From: Antarcticimicrobium sediminis
GTDB lineage: Bacteria; Pseudomonadota; Alphaproteobacteria; Rhodobacterales; Rhodobacteraceae
Direction of reading: 5' to 3'
NCBI RefSeq assembly: GCF_004348975.1
Contig: NZ_SMFP01000006.1
Coordinates: 186,001-250,000 of the forward strand
DNA: 64,000 nt
Numbering within the stretch: the first letter of the stretch is position 1; each line of letters starts with the position of its first letter. A program made the position numbers and the translations under genes. Of this stretch, positions 26,042 to 33,766 are shown in pieces. The notes below the pieces were generated by a model. The model worked only from the letters and a program-made list of their open reading frames with translations, was not told the origin of the DNA and made no database searches.

Positions 26042-27098
26042 ATTCGGCCGGTTTGAACCCCTCGATCAATTGCCGCAGACCAAGGGCGGCACCGGCAAAG
26101 ATCGACAGAAAGGTGACCGGGGCACTGACCGCCAGCACGGAAAAGGCGCTCATGCCCTGACCGACGGTGCAGCCCATGGCGATCACTGCGCCCGCGCCCA
26201 TCACCGCCGCGCCGATGATCTGACGGCGCAATTCGCGCGGGTCTTCGCAGGCCTCCCAGCGGAAATGCCCCTTGATCAGAGAGCCGATGAAGGCCCCCAG
26301 CCAGACCCCCGTGACCGAACCGACCGCGAAATTGACCGGGCGCAGGCTGCCGGTCATCGCCCAAAGGATGGTGTCACCCACCGGGGCGGAAAAGCTGTGC
26401 GAGACGACAGGCAGCGCCCCGAACCCGTTGGACGAAACATATTGCGTGCCAGCCCAGCCAGATACGATGGCAAGCCCGACCATGACGGACCAGAACATCG
26501 CCGTGCGGTCACGCCGCAACGCCGGAGCCCAGAGCGCGGTCACGATGAACACCAGCCCCACTGCGATGCCGATGCCGTGCAGCGGCAGGCCGGTCAGCCG
26601 GGCGATATGGTGGGCAAGACCCGGCGGCGGCCCGGTGGTGACATCGATCTGTCGAAAAAAGAAGTTGCGGATCGGGGCGAGGGGGCCGGCAAGCACCACA
26701 TAGGTGGACGCCCCCATCACTAGTACGATGACGAAAGAGCGCAGATCCCCGCCGCCCAGCCGTGCGATGGCACCATAGCCGCAGTTGCCCGCAAGCGCCA
26801 TGCCATAGCCGAACATCAGCCCGCCGATGATCGAGGCCATCGGCATCCAGCGGATCGACAGATAAAAGCTTTCGGTCTCGTTCAGCAGCCCGGCACCGAT
26901 CAGGGCAAAGGTGCCGGTCACCGCCGTGCCGATTGCCAGCGCCCACATGCGCATCCGGGTGTCGCTGCCGCCATACAGCGCGTCTTCGATCGCGCCCAAC
27001 GTACAGAAACGGCCCAGCCGCGCGGCCAGACCCAGCACAATTCCGCCGAAGACCCCGACAAGGGCCACGGCCTGACTTTCCGTCAGCCAGTCCGGCAT
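26040..27098 (-). CDS. soxT: SoxT-like YeeE/YedE sulfur transporter
   Basis: A 352-residue membrane protein of the YeeE/YedE family with about nine to ten hydrophobic segments. Two conserved cysteine signatures are present, GNCGYGAIAR and MGCTVGQG; in the related TsuA these cysteines guide thiosulfate through the membrane. In sox clusters such proteins are called SoxT and are thought to move thiosulfate or a sulfur signal inward, possibly for sensing by SoxR, whose gene lies 75 bp upstream on the same strand. The transported species is not proven. Confidence 0.82.
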   Translation of the reverse strand: MPDWLTESQAVALVGVFGGIVLGLAARLGRFCTLGAIEDALYGGSDTRMRMWALAIGTAVTGTFALIGAGLLNETESFYLSIRWMPMASIIGGLMFGYGMALAGNCGYGAIARLGGGDLRSFVIVLVMGASTYVVLAGPLAPIRNFFFRQIDVTTGPPPGLAHHIARLTGLPLHGIGIAVGLVFIVTALWAPALRRDRTAMFWSVMVGLAIVSGWAGTQYVSSNGFGALPVVSHSFSAPVGDTILWAMTGSLRPVNFAVGSVTGVWLGAFIGSLIKGHFRWEACEDPRELRRQIIGAAVMGAGAVIAMGCTVGQGMSAFSVLAVSAPVTFLSIFAGAALGLRQLIEGFKPAE

Positions 27099-27173
27099 GC
27101 TGCTCCTCCCATTGGCGCATTACGCCGGGACAACTTGTTGGAAATCACGCCGCCCCGCAAGGGGGCGTGGGGG

Positions 27174-27509
27174 TCAATCGGCGTTGCAGAACAGGTCGTA
27201 GACCACTTCGAGCAGACGCCGCGGCTTGTCGTCGGCCAGCCGGTAATAAATCGCCTTGCCTTCGCGCCGGGGCACCACCAGCCCTTCGAGCCGCAGCCGC
27301 GACAATTGCTGCGACACCGCCGCCTGACGCGCCGCCAACAGCTCTTCCAGTTCGGTCACCGATTTCTCGCCCGTGACCAGATGGCACAGGATCATCATCC
27401 GACCTTCATGGCTGATCGCCTTGAGGAAGTTGGACGCATCGGTGGCGTTTTCGACGATTTTGTCCAGCTCTTGCTCGGACATGTCGATGGAGAATTGCGG
27501 AAGCGCCAT
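27174..27509 (-). CDS. soxR: ArsR-family persulfide-responsive repressor SoxR/SqrR/BigR-like
   Basis: A 111-residue ArsR winged-helix repressor. It keeps Cys42 (ILCHL) and Cys108 (DLFCNA), positions equivalent to the two SqrR/BigR cysteines that form an intramolecular polysulfide bridge and release DNA. The recognition helix region is AAVSQQLSRLRLEGLV. The frame opens at 27545, but the ATG at 27509 has AAGGA upstream and gives the family N-terminus. In soxS-soxR-soxT order it lies divergent from soxVW, so it probably represses the sox genes until reactive sulfur appears. This is not the MerR-type SoxR of redox stress. Confidence 0.9.
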   Translation of the reverse strand: MALPQFSIDMSEQELDKIVENATDASNFLKAISHEGRMMILCHLVTGEKSVTELEELLAARQAAVSQQLSRLRLEGLVVPRREGKAIYYRLADDKPRRLLEVVYDLFCNAD

Positions 27510-27597
27510 GGGGTCGGTCCTTGTTCTTGTCGCGCGTCTGGTCATTACAGCGTGACCACGGTGTTGTCAGCCCTGCCGTCGGGGCGCGAATTATTTT

Positions 27598-27993
27598 TTA
27601 CGATCCGTTGCCTTGCGTCTCTGTCGGGGTCTTGGCAGGGGCGTAATCGGTGTGGCTGCGCAGCAATTGTTCAAGCAGCGGCCAAAAGAAATCCTCGCCG
27701 GGATAGCCCTCCATGCGGGCGATTTCGCGGTCGTCCTCGACCAACAGGAAGGTCGGGGTAAAGGTGACGCGACGCGCGATGCTCAGATCGTCAGGCATCT
27801 TGCGCAGGTCGACCCGGCGCAGCGGCGCGAATTGCCCCTCAACGGTGTTGGGGTAGGCGGGGGCGATCTCTTCGTTCCAGCGCGCACACCAAGCACAGCC
27901 GGTCTGTTCGACCATCACCAATTCAACTGCCAGCGCCGGGCTGGCCAGCATCACCGCCGAGACCAGACCTGCGAAAAGCTTTGCGCGAAACAT
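27598..27993 (-). CDS. soxS: Periplasmic thioredoxin-like protein SoxS
   Basis: A 131-residue protein with a signal peptide (MFRAKLFAGLVSAVMLASPALA) and a thioredoxin-like domain with the CxxC motif GCAWCARW near residue 30. In Paracoccus SoxS keeps the SoxY carrier cysteine reduced or reactivated. It starts the minus-strand operon soxS-soxR-soxT and is divergent from soxV. The ATG at 27993 is used; an in-frame ATG at 28005 would add four residues, and both have only modest ribosome sites. Confidence 0.85.
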   Translation of the reverse strand: MFRAKLFAGLVSAVMLASPALAVELVMVEQTGCAWCARWNEEIAPAYPNTVEGQFAPLRRVDLRKMPDDLSIARRVTFTPTFLLVEDDREIARMEGYPGEDFFWPLLEQLLRSHTDYAPAKTPTETQGNGS

Positions 27994-28031
27994 CAAACCA
28001 CCCATTGACCGGGAAAACGTTACACAAGATA

Positions 28032-28047
28032 ATCTGAATATGTGAAT
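28032..28047 (-). promoter_or_regulatory. Candidate SoxR operator C (soxS-soxV intergenic)
   Basis: On the minus strand ATTCACATATTCAGAT; on the plus strand it ends in GTGAAT like site D. It lies in the 110-bp divergent spacer, so it could control soxSRT and soxVW together. A SoxR site in the equivalent spacer is reported, as I recall, for Pseudaminobacter. Confidence 0.65.
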
Positions 28048-28103
28048 AGTTCAAGTCGAGCCCCCGATGTTGCGGGGCTTGTCGCCTAGGGAAGAGGATC
28101 GAA

Positions 28104-28841
28104 ATGCTGGAAATTTCACTGTTCGGCGCGCTTGCTGCCGGTTTGTTGAGCTTTTTTACGCCCTGCATCCTGCCGATGGTCCCCTTCTATCTGTCCTACA
28201 TGGGCGGGCTCAGCATGGCCGAACTGCGTGGCGACGGAGAGATCGCGCCGGGGGCGCAAAAGCGGCTGATCGCCTCGTCGGTGTTCTTTGCGCTGGGGGT
28301 GACGACCATTTTCATGCTGCTGGGCATGGGGGCGACCGCGCTGGGGCAGATGTTTGGCCAGTATCTTGATGTGCTGGGCTATGTGGCCGCCGCGATCCTG
28401 CTGGTGTTCGGCCTGCATTTTCTGGGCGTGGTCCGGGTGCCGCTGCTGTATCGTGAAGCGCGGATGGAAAGCAACGCCGAGGCCAGCACGATCCTTGGCG
28501 CCTATCTGATGGGGTTGGCGTTTGGCTTTGGCTGGACCCCCTGTGTTGGCCCGGCGCTGGCCTCGATCCTGATGATCGCCAGCGGCATGGGAGACATCTG
28601 GCGCGGTGCGCTGCTGCTGTTCGTCTACGGTGCCGGCATGACCGCGCCCTTTATCGTGGCGGCGTTCTTTGCACGCCCCTTTCTGGCCTGGGTTCAGCGG
28701 CATCGCGCCGCCTTTGCCTGGGTCGAAAAAGGCATGGGGGTCATGCTGATCATCTTCGCTATCCTGATTGCAACAGGGGGCGTGAATCTGATTGCCGACG
28801 CGATGATCCGGTGGGTGCCGGGTTTTGCCAGCGTCGGCTGA
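28104..28841 (+). CDS. soxV: CcdA/DsbD-family membrane protein SoxV
   Basis: A 245-residue protein with six predicted membrane segments. The redox cysteines are in FFTPCILPMVP (first helix) and FGWTPCVGP (fourth helix), the CcdA signature. SoxV carries reducing equivalents from cytoplasmic thioredoxin across the membrane to the periplasmic thioredoxin SoxW encoded 26 bp downstream. The ATG at 28104 is preceded by GGGAAGAGGA. First gene of the plus-strand sox unit, divergent from soxS. Confidence 0.92.
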   Translation: MLEISLFGALAAGLLSFFTPCILPMVPFYLSYMGGLSMAELRGDGEIAPGAQKRLIASSVFFALGVTTIFMLLGMGATALGQMFGQYLDVLGYVAAAILLVFGLHFLGVVRVPLLYREARMESNAEASTILGAYLMGLAFGFGWTPCVGPALASILMIASGMGDIWRGALLLFVYGAGMTAPFIVAAFFARPFLAWVQRHRAAFAWVEKGMGVMLIIFAILIATGGVNLIADAMIRWVPGFASVG

Positions 28842-28867
28842 TATCTACGAGTGGAGGAGGAAAACCC

Positions 28868-29461
28868 ATGAAGCGATTGTTTGCCATGCTGGCTGCGGCG
28901 GTGATGCTGGCGCTGCCAGTCGCTCTGCCGGCGGCAGCGGCCGAGGTCGGCGATGACGGGCTGCACAAAGAAGACTGGATGCGCGACACCTTTAAGGATC
29001 TGCGCGAGGATTTTGCCGAGGCCAAGTCCGAGGGCAAGCGCCTGTTGCTGATCGTGGAGCAGCGCGGCTGCATCTACTGCCGGGATATGCACGAAAACAC
29101 ATTCCCAGATCCGCGCATCCGCAGCCAGATGCAAGACACCTATTTCGTGGTGCAGCTGAACCTGCATGGCGATACCGAGATCACGGATACCGACGGCGAG
29201 GTGCTGAGCGAGAAGGCGGCGGCGCGCAAATGGAACGTGATGTTCACACCGACGATGATCTTCTTTCCGCCCGAGATGGACGAGAGCAGATCCGCCGCGG
29301 CGCAGGCGGTGGCGATCATGCCGGGGGCCTTTGGGCCGGGCACCACCTATGACATGCTGACCTGGGTCGCGCAGGAGCGGTATCTGGATCAGTCGGAGGA
29401 GGATTTCCAACGCTATCACGCGCGCATGATTCGCGAACGCAGCGACGGAAAGACGGAATAG
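28868..29461 (+). CDS. soxW: Periplasmic thioredoxin SoxW
   Basis: A 197-residue protein with signal peptide (MKRLFAMLAAAVMLALPVALP) and a thioredoxin-fold domain whose active site is RGCIYCRDMH near residue 75. The cis-proline loop is FTPTMIFF. It receives electrons from SoxV and is thought to reduce periplasmic Sox or cytochrome thiols. The start ATG at 28868 has GGAGGA upstream; an in-frame upstream extension to 28811 overlaps soxV and is rejected. It is followed by a 200-bp spacer before soxX. Confidence 0.9.
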   Translation: MKRLFAMLAAAVMLALPVALPAAAAEVGDDGLHKEDWMRDTFKDLREDFAEAKSEGKRLLLIVEQRGCIYCRDMHENTFPDPRIRSQMQDTYFVVQLNLHGDTEITDTDGEVLSEKAAARKWNVMFTPTMIFFPPEMDESRSAAAQAVAIMPGAFGPGTTYDMLTWVAQERYLDQSEEDFQRYHARMIRERSDGKTE

Positions 29462-29546
29462 AGGCCGCGCAAGGCATGTCGCTGTGGTGGGGCGGTTTGG
29501 ATAATATGTCTAAATTCCAAACGCCCTACGGTGCAACTTTCTAATA

Positions 29547-29562
29547 ATTCACATTCGTGAAT
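29547..29562 (+). promoter_or_regulatory. Candidate SoxR operator D (soxW-soxX intergenic)
   Basis: ATTCACATTCGTGAAT is a perfect ATTC-N8-GAAT palindrome (arms ATTCAC/GTGAAT). It lies about 100 bp before soxX. This is the best of the six sites. Confidence 0.75.
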
Positions 29563-29577
29563 TCGTTGTTGCGACAC

Positions 29578-29602
29578 TGCATTCGGTAGCCTACGGTATG
29601 CA
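29578..29602. repeat. Near-perfect 25-bp palindrome in the soxX leader
   Basis: Arms TGCAT and ATGCA bound an inner GTAG-C-CTAC core; only two symmetrical position pairs break the symmetry. It lies 16 bp after operator D and may be a second regulator site or a leader hairpin. Confidence 0.6.
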
Positions 29603-29663
29603 ATGAGGACAAGAAAAGAATAGCAGGCCGTGCCGGCAGGGGCGGCAGCAATCGGGAGGAAAC

Positions 29664-30140
29664 ATGAAACTTACATCTGTGACATTGGCGGCGGTCCTGA
29701 TCGGCAGCACGGCCTTCGCGGCCGAGGTCGGCCCGAAAGAGGTCAAATACAACGACGACACCGCCATCGAGATGTCCCTGACCGGCATGGCGGGTGATCC
29801 CACCAAGGGTGCCGTGATCATGGGCACCAAGTCGAAGGGCAACTGCGTCGCCTGCCACGAGATTACCGCGCTGAGCAATGCGCCCTTCCAGGGCAACGTT
29901 GGCCCGATCCTTGACGGTGCCGGGGATCGCTGGAGCGCGGGAGAGCTGCGCGGTCTGGTGGTGAATGCCAAGATGATGTTCGAGGGCTCGGTGATGCCGT
30001 CCTTCTATCAGGTCGATGGTTTCACCCGTCCGGGCAACGCCTATACCGGCAAGGCCGGGAAAGAGCCGCTGGCGCCGCTGTTGTCGGCGCAGGAAATCGA
30101 AGACGTCGTCGCGTTCCTGACAACGCTGAAAGACGAATAA
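29664..30140 (+). CDS. soxX: Sulfur-oxidation c-type cytochrome SoxX
   Basis: A 158-residue periplasmic monoheme cytochrome with signal peptide (MKLTSVTLAAVLIGSTAFA) and heme site Cys61-x-x-Cys64-His65 (CVACHE). The C-terminal AQEIEDVVAFLTTL helix is typical of class I cytochrome c. SoxX pairs with SoxA to form the SoxXA enzyme that attaches thiosulfate to the SoxY cysteine. The ATG at 29664 has GGGAGGAA upstream. It starts the soxXYZA transcript. Confidence 0.95.
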   Translation: MKLTSVTLAAVLIGSTAFAAEVGPKEVKYNDDTAIEMSLTGMAGDPTKGAVIMGTKSKGNCVACHEITALSNAPFQGNVGPILDGAGDRWSAGELRGLVVNAKMMFEGSVMPSFYQVDGFTRPGNAYTGKAGKEPLAPLLSAQEIEDVVAFLTTLKDE

Positions 30141-30201
30141 GACACCGCTATGACACCGCGCGGAGCGATCCGCGCGAAGCGAAACGTAAAGGAGAGAATA
30201 A

Positions 30202-30618
30202 ATGGAGTTCACTCGTCGCGATACCCTGGCCATGGGTCTGGGCGCTGCGGTTCTGAGCATGGTCCCGTTCCGGGCCTCGGCTGCGGTGGATGCCGCGGTA
30301 GAAGCCTTTACCGGTGGGGCCGATATGGCCGCGACCGGAATTGAGTTGACCGCGCCGGAAATTGCCGAGAACGGCAACACGGTTCCGATCGCTGTCAACG
30401 CTCCGGGGGCAACCGCGATCATGGTCTTGGCCGCAGGCAACCCGACACCGGGTGTGGTCACCTTCAAATTCGGCCCGCTGGCCGGCAGTCAAAGCGCCTC
30501 CACCCGGATCCGTCTGGCTGGCACCCAGGATGTGGTCGCCATTGCCAAGATGGCCGACGGCAGCTTTGCGCGCGCCGCGTCGACCGTGAAAGTCACCATC
30601 GGGGGCTGCGGCGGCTAA
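30202..30618 (+). CDS. soxY: Sulfur carrier protein SoxY
   Basis: A 138-residue protein with a Tat signal (FTRRDTLAMGLGAAVLSM) and the diagnostic C-terminal GGCGG tail whose cysteine (Cys136) carries the growing sulfur chain. It forms the SoxYZ heterodimer and is exported as a folded complex with SoxZ. The gene lies 61 bp after soxX and 42 bp before soxZ. Confidence 0.96.
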   Translation: MEFTRRDTLAMGLGAAVLSMVPFRASAAVDAAVEAFTGGADMAATGIELTAPEIAENGNTVPIAVNAPGATAIMVLAAGNPTPGVVTFKFGPLAGSQSASTRIRLAGTQDVVAIAKMADGSFARAASTVKVTIGGCGG

Positions 30619-30660
30619 GCCCGCCCAGTCATCCAACCCCGAGACAAGGAGAATCTGAAA

Positions 30661-30990
30661 ATGGCATCTGGTGTTAAACCCCGCGTCAAAGTCCCGAAAA
30701 GCGCCGAAGCCGGCGAGGTGGTCACGATCAAGACCCTGATCAGCCACAAGATGGAAAGCGGCCAGCGCAAGGACAAGGATGGCAACGTCATCCCGCGCTC
30801 GATCATCAACCGCTTCACCTGCGACTTTAACGGGCAGAACGTGGTCGATGTGGAACTGTTTTCCGCGATTTCGACCAACCCGTATTTCGAATTCGAGGCC
30901 ACGATCCCCGAAGCCGGCGACATGAAGTTCACTTGGTACGACGATGACGGCTCGGTCTACGAAGAGAGCAAGTCGATCAAAGTCGGCTGA
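30661..30990 (+). CDS. soxZ: SoxZ, partner of SoxY
   Basis: A 109-residue single-domain protein without its own signal, as expected for SoxZ, which leaves the cell hitch-hiking on SoxY. Typical segments are RVKVPKSAEAGEVVTIKTLI and the closing MKFTWYDDDG. It binds SoxY in the SoxYZ carrier. Spacing to the flanking genes is normal for the soxXYZA operon. Confidence 0.95.
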   Translation: MASGVKPRVKVPKSAEAGEVVTIKTLISHKMESGQRKDKDGNVIPRSIINRFTCDFNGQNVVDVELFSAISTNPYFEFEATIPEAGDMKFTWYDDDGSVYEESKSIKVG

Positions 30991-31061
30991 AGCAACAAGA
31001 TAATACGGCGCCCTGCCTCCGACTTGTTCGGGGCGGGGTGACCCAAAAGGGAGGATGTTTC

Positions 31062-31916
31062 ATGAAGTTCAAGGCACTGACGGCAGCGGCAGCACTTTTG
31101 ATTGCGATGCCCGTGATGTCGCTGGCCGAGCCGGATGATGATCATCTGGTGATCAACGGCGACCTCGAGATCGTCACGAAGACAGCCGCGCCCGCGCATA
31201 TGGAAGAAACCGGCATCGACACCATCATGTCGGGCTGGCATTTCCGCGCGGATGAGACGCAGCAACTGGAGATGGATGATTTCGACAATCCCGGCATGAT
31301 TTTCGTCGATCAGGCGATCGACAGCTGGAATGCCGTCGAAGGCAGCGCTGGCAAGTCCTGCGCCAGCTGCCACGACGATCCGTCCAGCATGGAGGGGGTG
31401 CGTGCGGTCTATCCGAAGTGGAACGAGGCCGCGGGCGAGGTGCGCACCATCGCGATGCAGGTCAACGACTGTCGCACGACGCGCATGGGGGCCGAGGCCT
31501 GGAAATATGACGGCGGCGACATGGCCTCGATGGAGGCTCTGATCAGTGTGCAATCGCGCGGTATGCCGGTGAACGTGGCAATCGACGGCCCGGTCAAGGC
31601 AGTCTGGGATCAGGGCAAAGAGCTGTACTATACCCGGACCGGCCAGCTCGATCTGTCTTGCGCCTCCTGCCACGAGCAGAACTATGGCAACATGATCCGC
31701 GCCGACCACCTCAGCCAGGGGCAGATCAACGGGTTCCCGACCTATCGCCTTAAGAACGCCAAGCTGAACACCGTGCATGCGCGCTTCAAGGGCTGTATCC
31801 GCGACACCCGTGCCGAGACCTACAAGCCCGGCTCGGATGAGTTCGTCGCGCTTGAGCTTTATGTCGCCAGCCGCGGCAATGGCTTGTCTGTCGAAGGGCC
31901 TTCGGTCCGCAACTAA
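31062..31916 (+). CDS. soxA: Diheme cytochrome SoxA
   Basis: A 284-residue periplasmic protein with signal peptide (MKFKALTAAAALLIAMPVMSLA). Two heme sites are present, Cys100-x-x-Cys103-His104 and Cys200-x-x-Cys203-His204 (both CASCH), so this is the diheme type. Cys245 (KGCIRD) corresponds to the active-site cysteine that is a modified heme ligand. With SoxX it catalyses the oxidative linking of thiosulfate to SoxY. The ATG at 31062 has GGGAGG upstream; a GTG at 31038 is less likely. A strong terminator follows the stop. Confidence 0.95.
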   Translation: MKFKALTAAAALLIAMPVMSLAEPDDDHLVINGDLEIVTKTAAPAHMEETGIDTIMSGWHFRADETQQLEMDDFDNPGMIFVDQAIDSWNAVEGSAGKSCASCHDDPSSMEGVRAVYPKWNEAAGEVRTIAMQVNDCRTTRMGAEAWKYDGGDMASMEALISVQSRGMPVNVAIDGPVKAVWDQGKELYYTRTGQLDLSCASCHEQNYGNMIRADHLSQGQINGFPTYRLKNAKLNTVHARFKGCIRDTRAETYKPGSDEFVALELYVASRGNGLSVEGPSVRN

Positions 31917-31923
31917 ATCACCT

Positions 31924-31963
31924 CGGCCCCGCGTTGCGTTAGCCGCGACGCGGGGCCGTTTTT
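31924..31963 (+). terminator. Rho-independent terminator after soxA
   Basis: CGGCCCCGCGT (31924-31934) and ACGCGGGGCCG (31948-31958) form a perfect 11-bp stem, followed by TTTTT. It ends the soxXYZA transcript or attenuates read-through into soxBCD. Confidence 0.88.
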
Positions 31964-31972
31964 GCAATAGTT

Positions 31973-31988
31973 ATGCACATATGCGAAT
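31973..31988 (+). promoter_or_regulatory. Candidate SoxR operator E (soxA-soxB intergenic)
   Basis: ATGCACATATGCGAAT differs from ATTC-N8-GAAT at one position and shares the CACAT core with site D. It lies only 10 bp after the soxA terminator and 31 bp before soxB. Confidence 0.6.
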
Positions 31989-32019
31989 GTGTGTACCCCA
32001 AGAACGGAAAGCTGTTTCC

Positions 32020-33717
32020 ATGATTTCTCGTCGTGATTTCCTTCAGGTTTCGATGGCGGCCTCGTCTCTCGTCGGGGCGTCGGGGTTCGGCAATTGGGCG
32101 CGTCTTGCCGCGCAGCAATCCCTGACCCAAGACCAGCTGCTGCAATTTGATACCTATGGCAATATCAGCCTGATCCATGTCACCGACATCCATGCGCAGC
32201 TCAAGCCGATCTATTTTCGCGAGCCGTCGATCAACCTTGGCGTTGGTGGCAACAAGGGGCAGGTGCCCCACATCACCGGCGCCGATTTCCGCAAGGCCTA
32301 TGGCATCGCTGATGGCTCGCCTTCGGCCTATGCGCTGACCTATGATGATTTCTCGTCACTGGCGCAGCAATATGGCCGCGTTGGCGGGCTGGACCGGGTG
32401 TCCACCGTGATAAACGCGATCCGCGCTGACCGGCCCGACGCGCTGCTGCTGGACGGCGGCGACACATGGCATGGCTCGATGACCTGCTACAAGACCGAAG
32501 GCCAGGACATGGTCAACGTCATGAACGCGCTCAAGCCCGATGCGATGACCTTCCACTGGGAATTCACGCTGGGCAGCGAACGGGTGAACGAGATCGTCGA
32601 GGGGCTGCCCTTTGCGGCGCTGGGCCAGAACATCTTTGACGCCGAATGGGATGAACCGGCCGAGCTGTTCAAACCCTACAAGTTCTTTGAGCGCGGCGGC
32701 GCCAAGGTGGCGGTGATCGGTCAGGCCTTCCCCTATATGCCGATCGCCAACCCGGGCTGGATGTTCCCCGAATACTCCTTTGGGATCCGCGACGAGAACA
32801 TGCAGGACATGGTGGACGAGGTGCGCGCCGCCGGGGCCGATGTGGTCGTGTTGCTCAGCCACAACGGCTTTGACGTCGACAAGAAGATGGCCGGCAAGGT
32901 CAGCGGTCTCGACGTGATCCTGTCGGGCCATACCCATGATGCGTTGCCCGAACCGGTGCAGGTGGGGCAGACCTTTATCATCGCGTCGGGCTCGAACGGG
33001 AAATTCGTCTCTCGCATCGATCTTGATGTGCGCGACGGCAAGATGATGGGTCTGCGGCACAAGCTGATCCCGATCTTCTCGGATGTGATCGCGCCGGACC
33101 CCATGATCACCAAGCTGATCGACGAGCAGCGCGCGCCCTTCAAGGGCGAATTGGAAGAGGTGATCGGCAAGACCGACAGCCTGCTGTACCGCCGCGGCAA
33201 CTTCAACGGCACTTGGGACGACCTGATCTGTGACGCGCTGCTGAGTGAGCGCGACGCCGATATCGCCATGTCGCCGGGTGTACGCTGGGGGCCGTCGATC
33301 CTGCCCGGTCAGGACATCACCCGCGAGGATATCTTTAACGTCACCTCGATGTCCTATGGCGAGGCCTATCGCACCGAGATGACCGGCGAATTCATCAAGG
33401 TGGTGCTGGAAGACGTTGGCGACAACCTGTTCAACCCGGACCCCTATTATCAGCAGGGCGGCGACATGGTGCGTGTCGGCGGGTTGGGCTTCAAGATGGA
33501 TATCTCCAAGCCGCAGGGCGCGCGGATCTCTGAAATGACCCTGCTCAAGACCGGCGAGGCGATCGACGCGGCGAAATCCTATGTCGTCGCGGGCTGGGCC
33601 TCGGTCAACGAGGGCACCGAAGGGCCAAAGATCTGGGACGTGGTGGAAAGCCATATCCGCAAACAGGGCACCGTGACGGTTGCCCCCAACACCTCGGTCA
33701 AGGTCGTGGGCGCCTGA
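32020..33717 (+). CDS. soxB: Thiosulfohydrolase SoxB
   Basis: A 565-residue dimanganese hydrolase of the 5'-nucleotidase family that removes sulfate from SoxY-bound intermediates. A Tat signal (ISRRDFLQVSMAAS) is present. Metal motifs are VTDIHAQ (Asp56, His58), DGGDTWHGS, the SoxB-specific HWEFTLG, SHNGFD and SGHTHDALPEP. The frame is open back to 31777, but that extension runs through soxA and its terminator. The ATG at 32020 is the usual start. It lies behind its own candidate operator, so soxBCD may be a separate transcript. Confidence 0.96.
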   Translation: MISRRDFLQVSMAASSLVGASGFGNWARLAAQQSLTQDQLLQFDTYGNISLIHVTDIHAQLKPIYFREPSINLGVGGNKGQVPHITGADFRKAYGIADGSPSAYALTYDDFSSLAQQYGRVGGLDRVSTVINAIRADRPDALLLDGGDTWHGSMTCYKTEGQDMVNVMNALKPDAMTFHWEFTLGSERVNEIVEGLPFAALGQNIFDAEWDEPAELFKPYKFFERGGAKVAVIGQAFPYMPIANPGWMFPEYSFGIRDENMQDMVDEVRAAGADVVVLLSHNGFDVDKKMAGKVSGLDVILSGHTHDALPEPVQVGQTFIIASGSNGKFVSRIDLDVRDGKMMGLRHKLIPIFSDVIAPDPMITKLIDEQRAPFKGELEEVIGKTDSLLYRRGNFNGTWDDLICDALLSERDADIAMSPGVRWGPSILPGQDITREDIFNVTSMSYGEAYRTEMTGEFIKVVLEDVGDNLFNPDPYYQQGGDMVRVGGLGFKMDISKPQGARISEMTLLKTGEAIDAAKSYVVAGWASVNEGTEGPKIWDVVESHIRKQGTVTVAPNTSVKVVGA

Positions 33718-33766
33718 GCGCCCCGACCCGGACCTGATGACGCAATCTCAAAGGAGGCAAATCCAG

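Noticed and set aside
31777-32019. Upstream extension of the soxB reading frame
   Set aside because: It would read through soxA's end, its terminator and the operator; the Tat signal begins at 32020.
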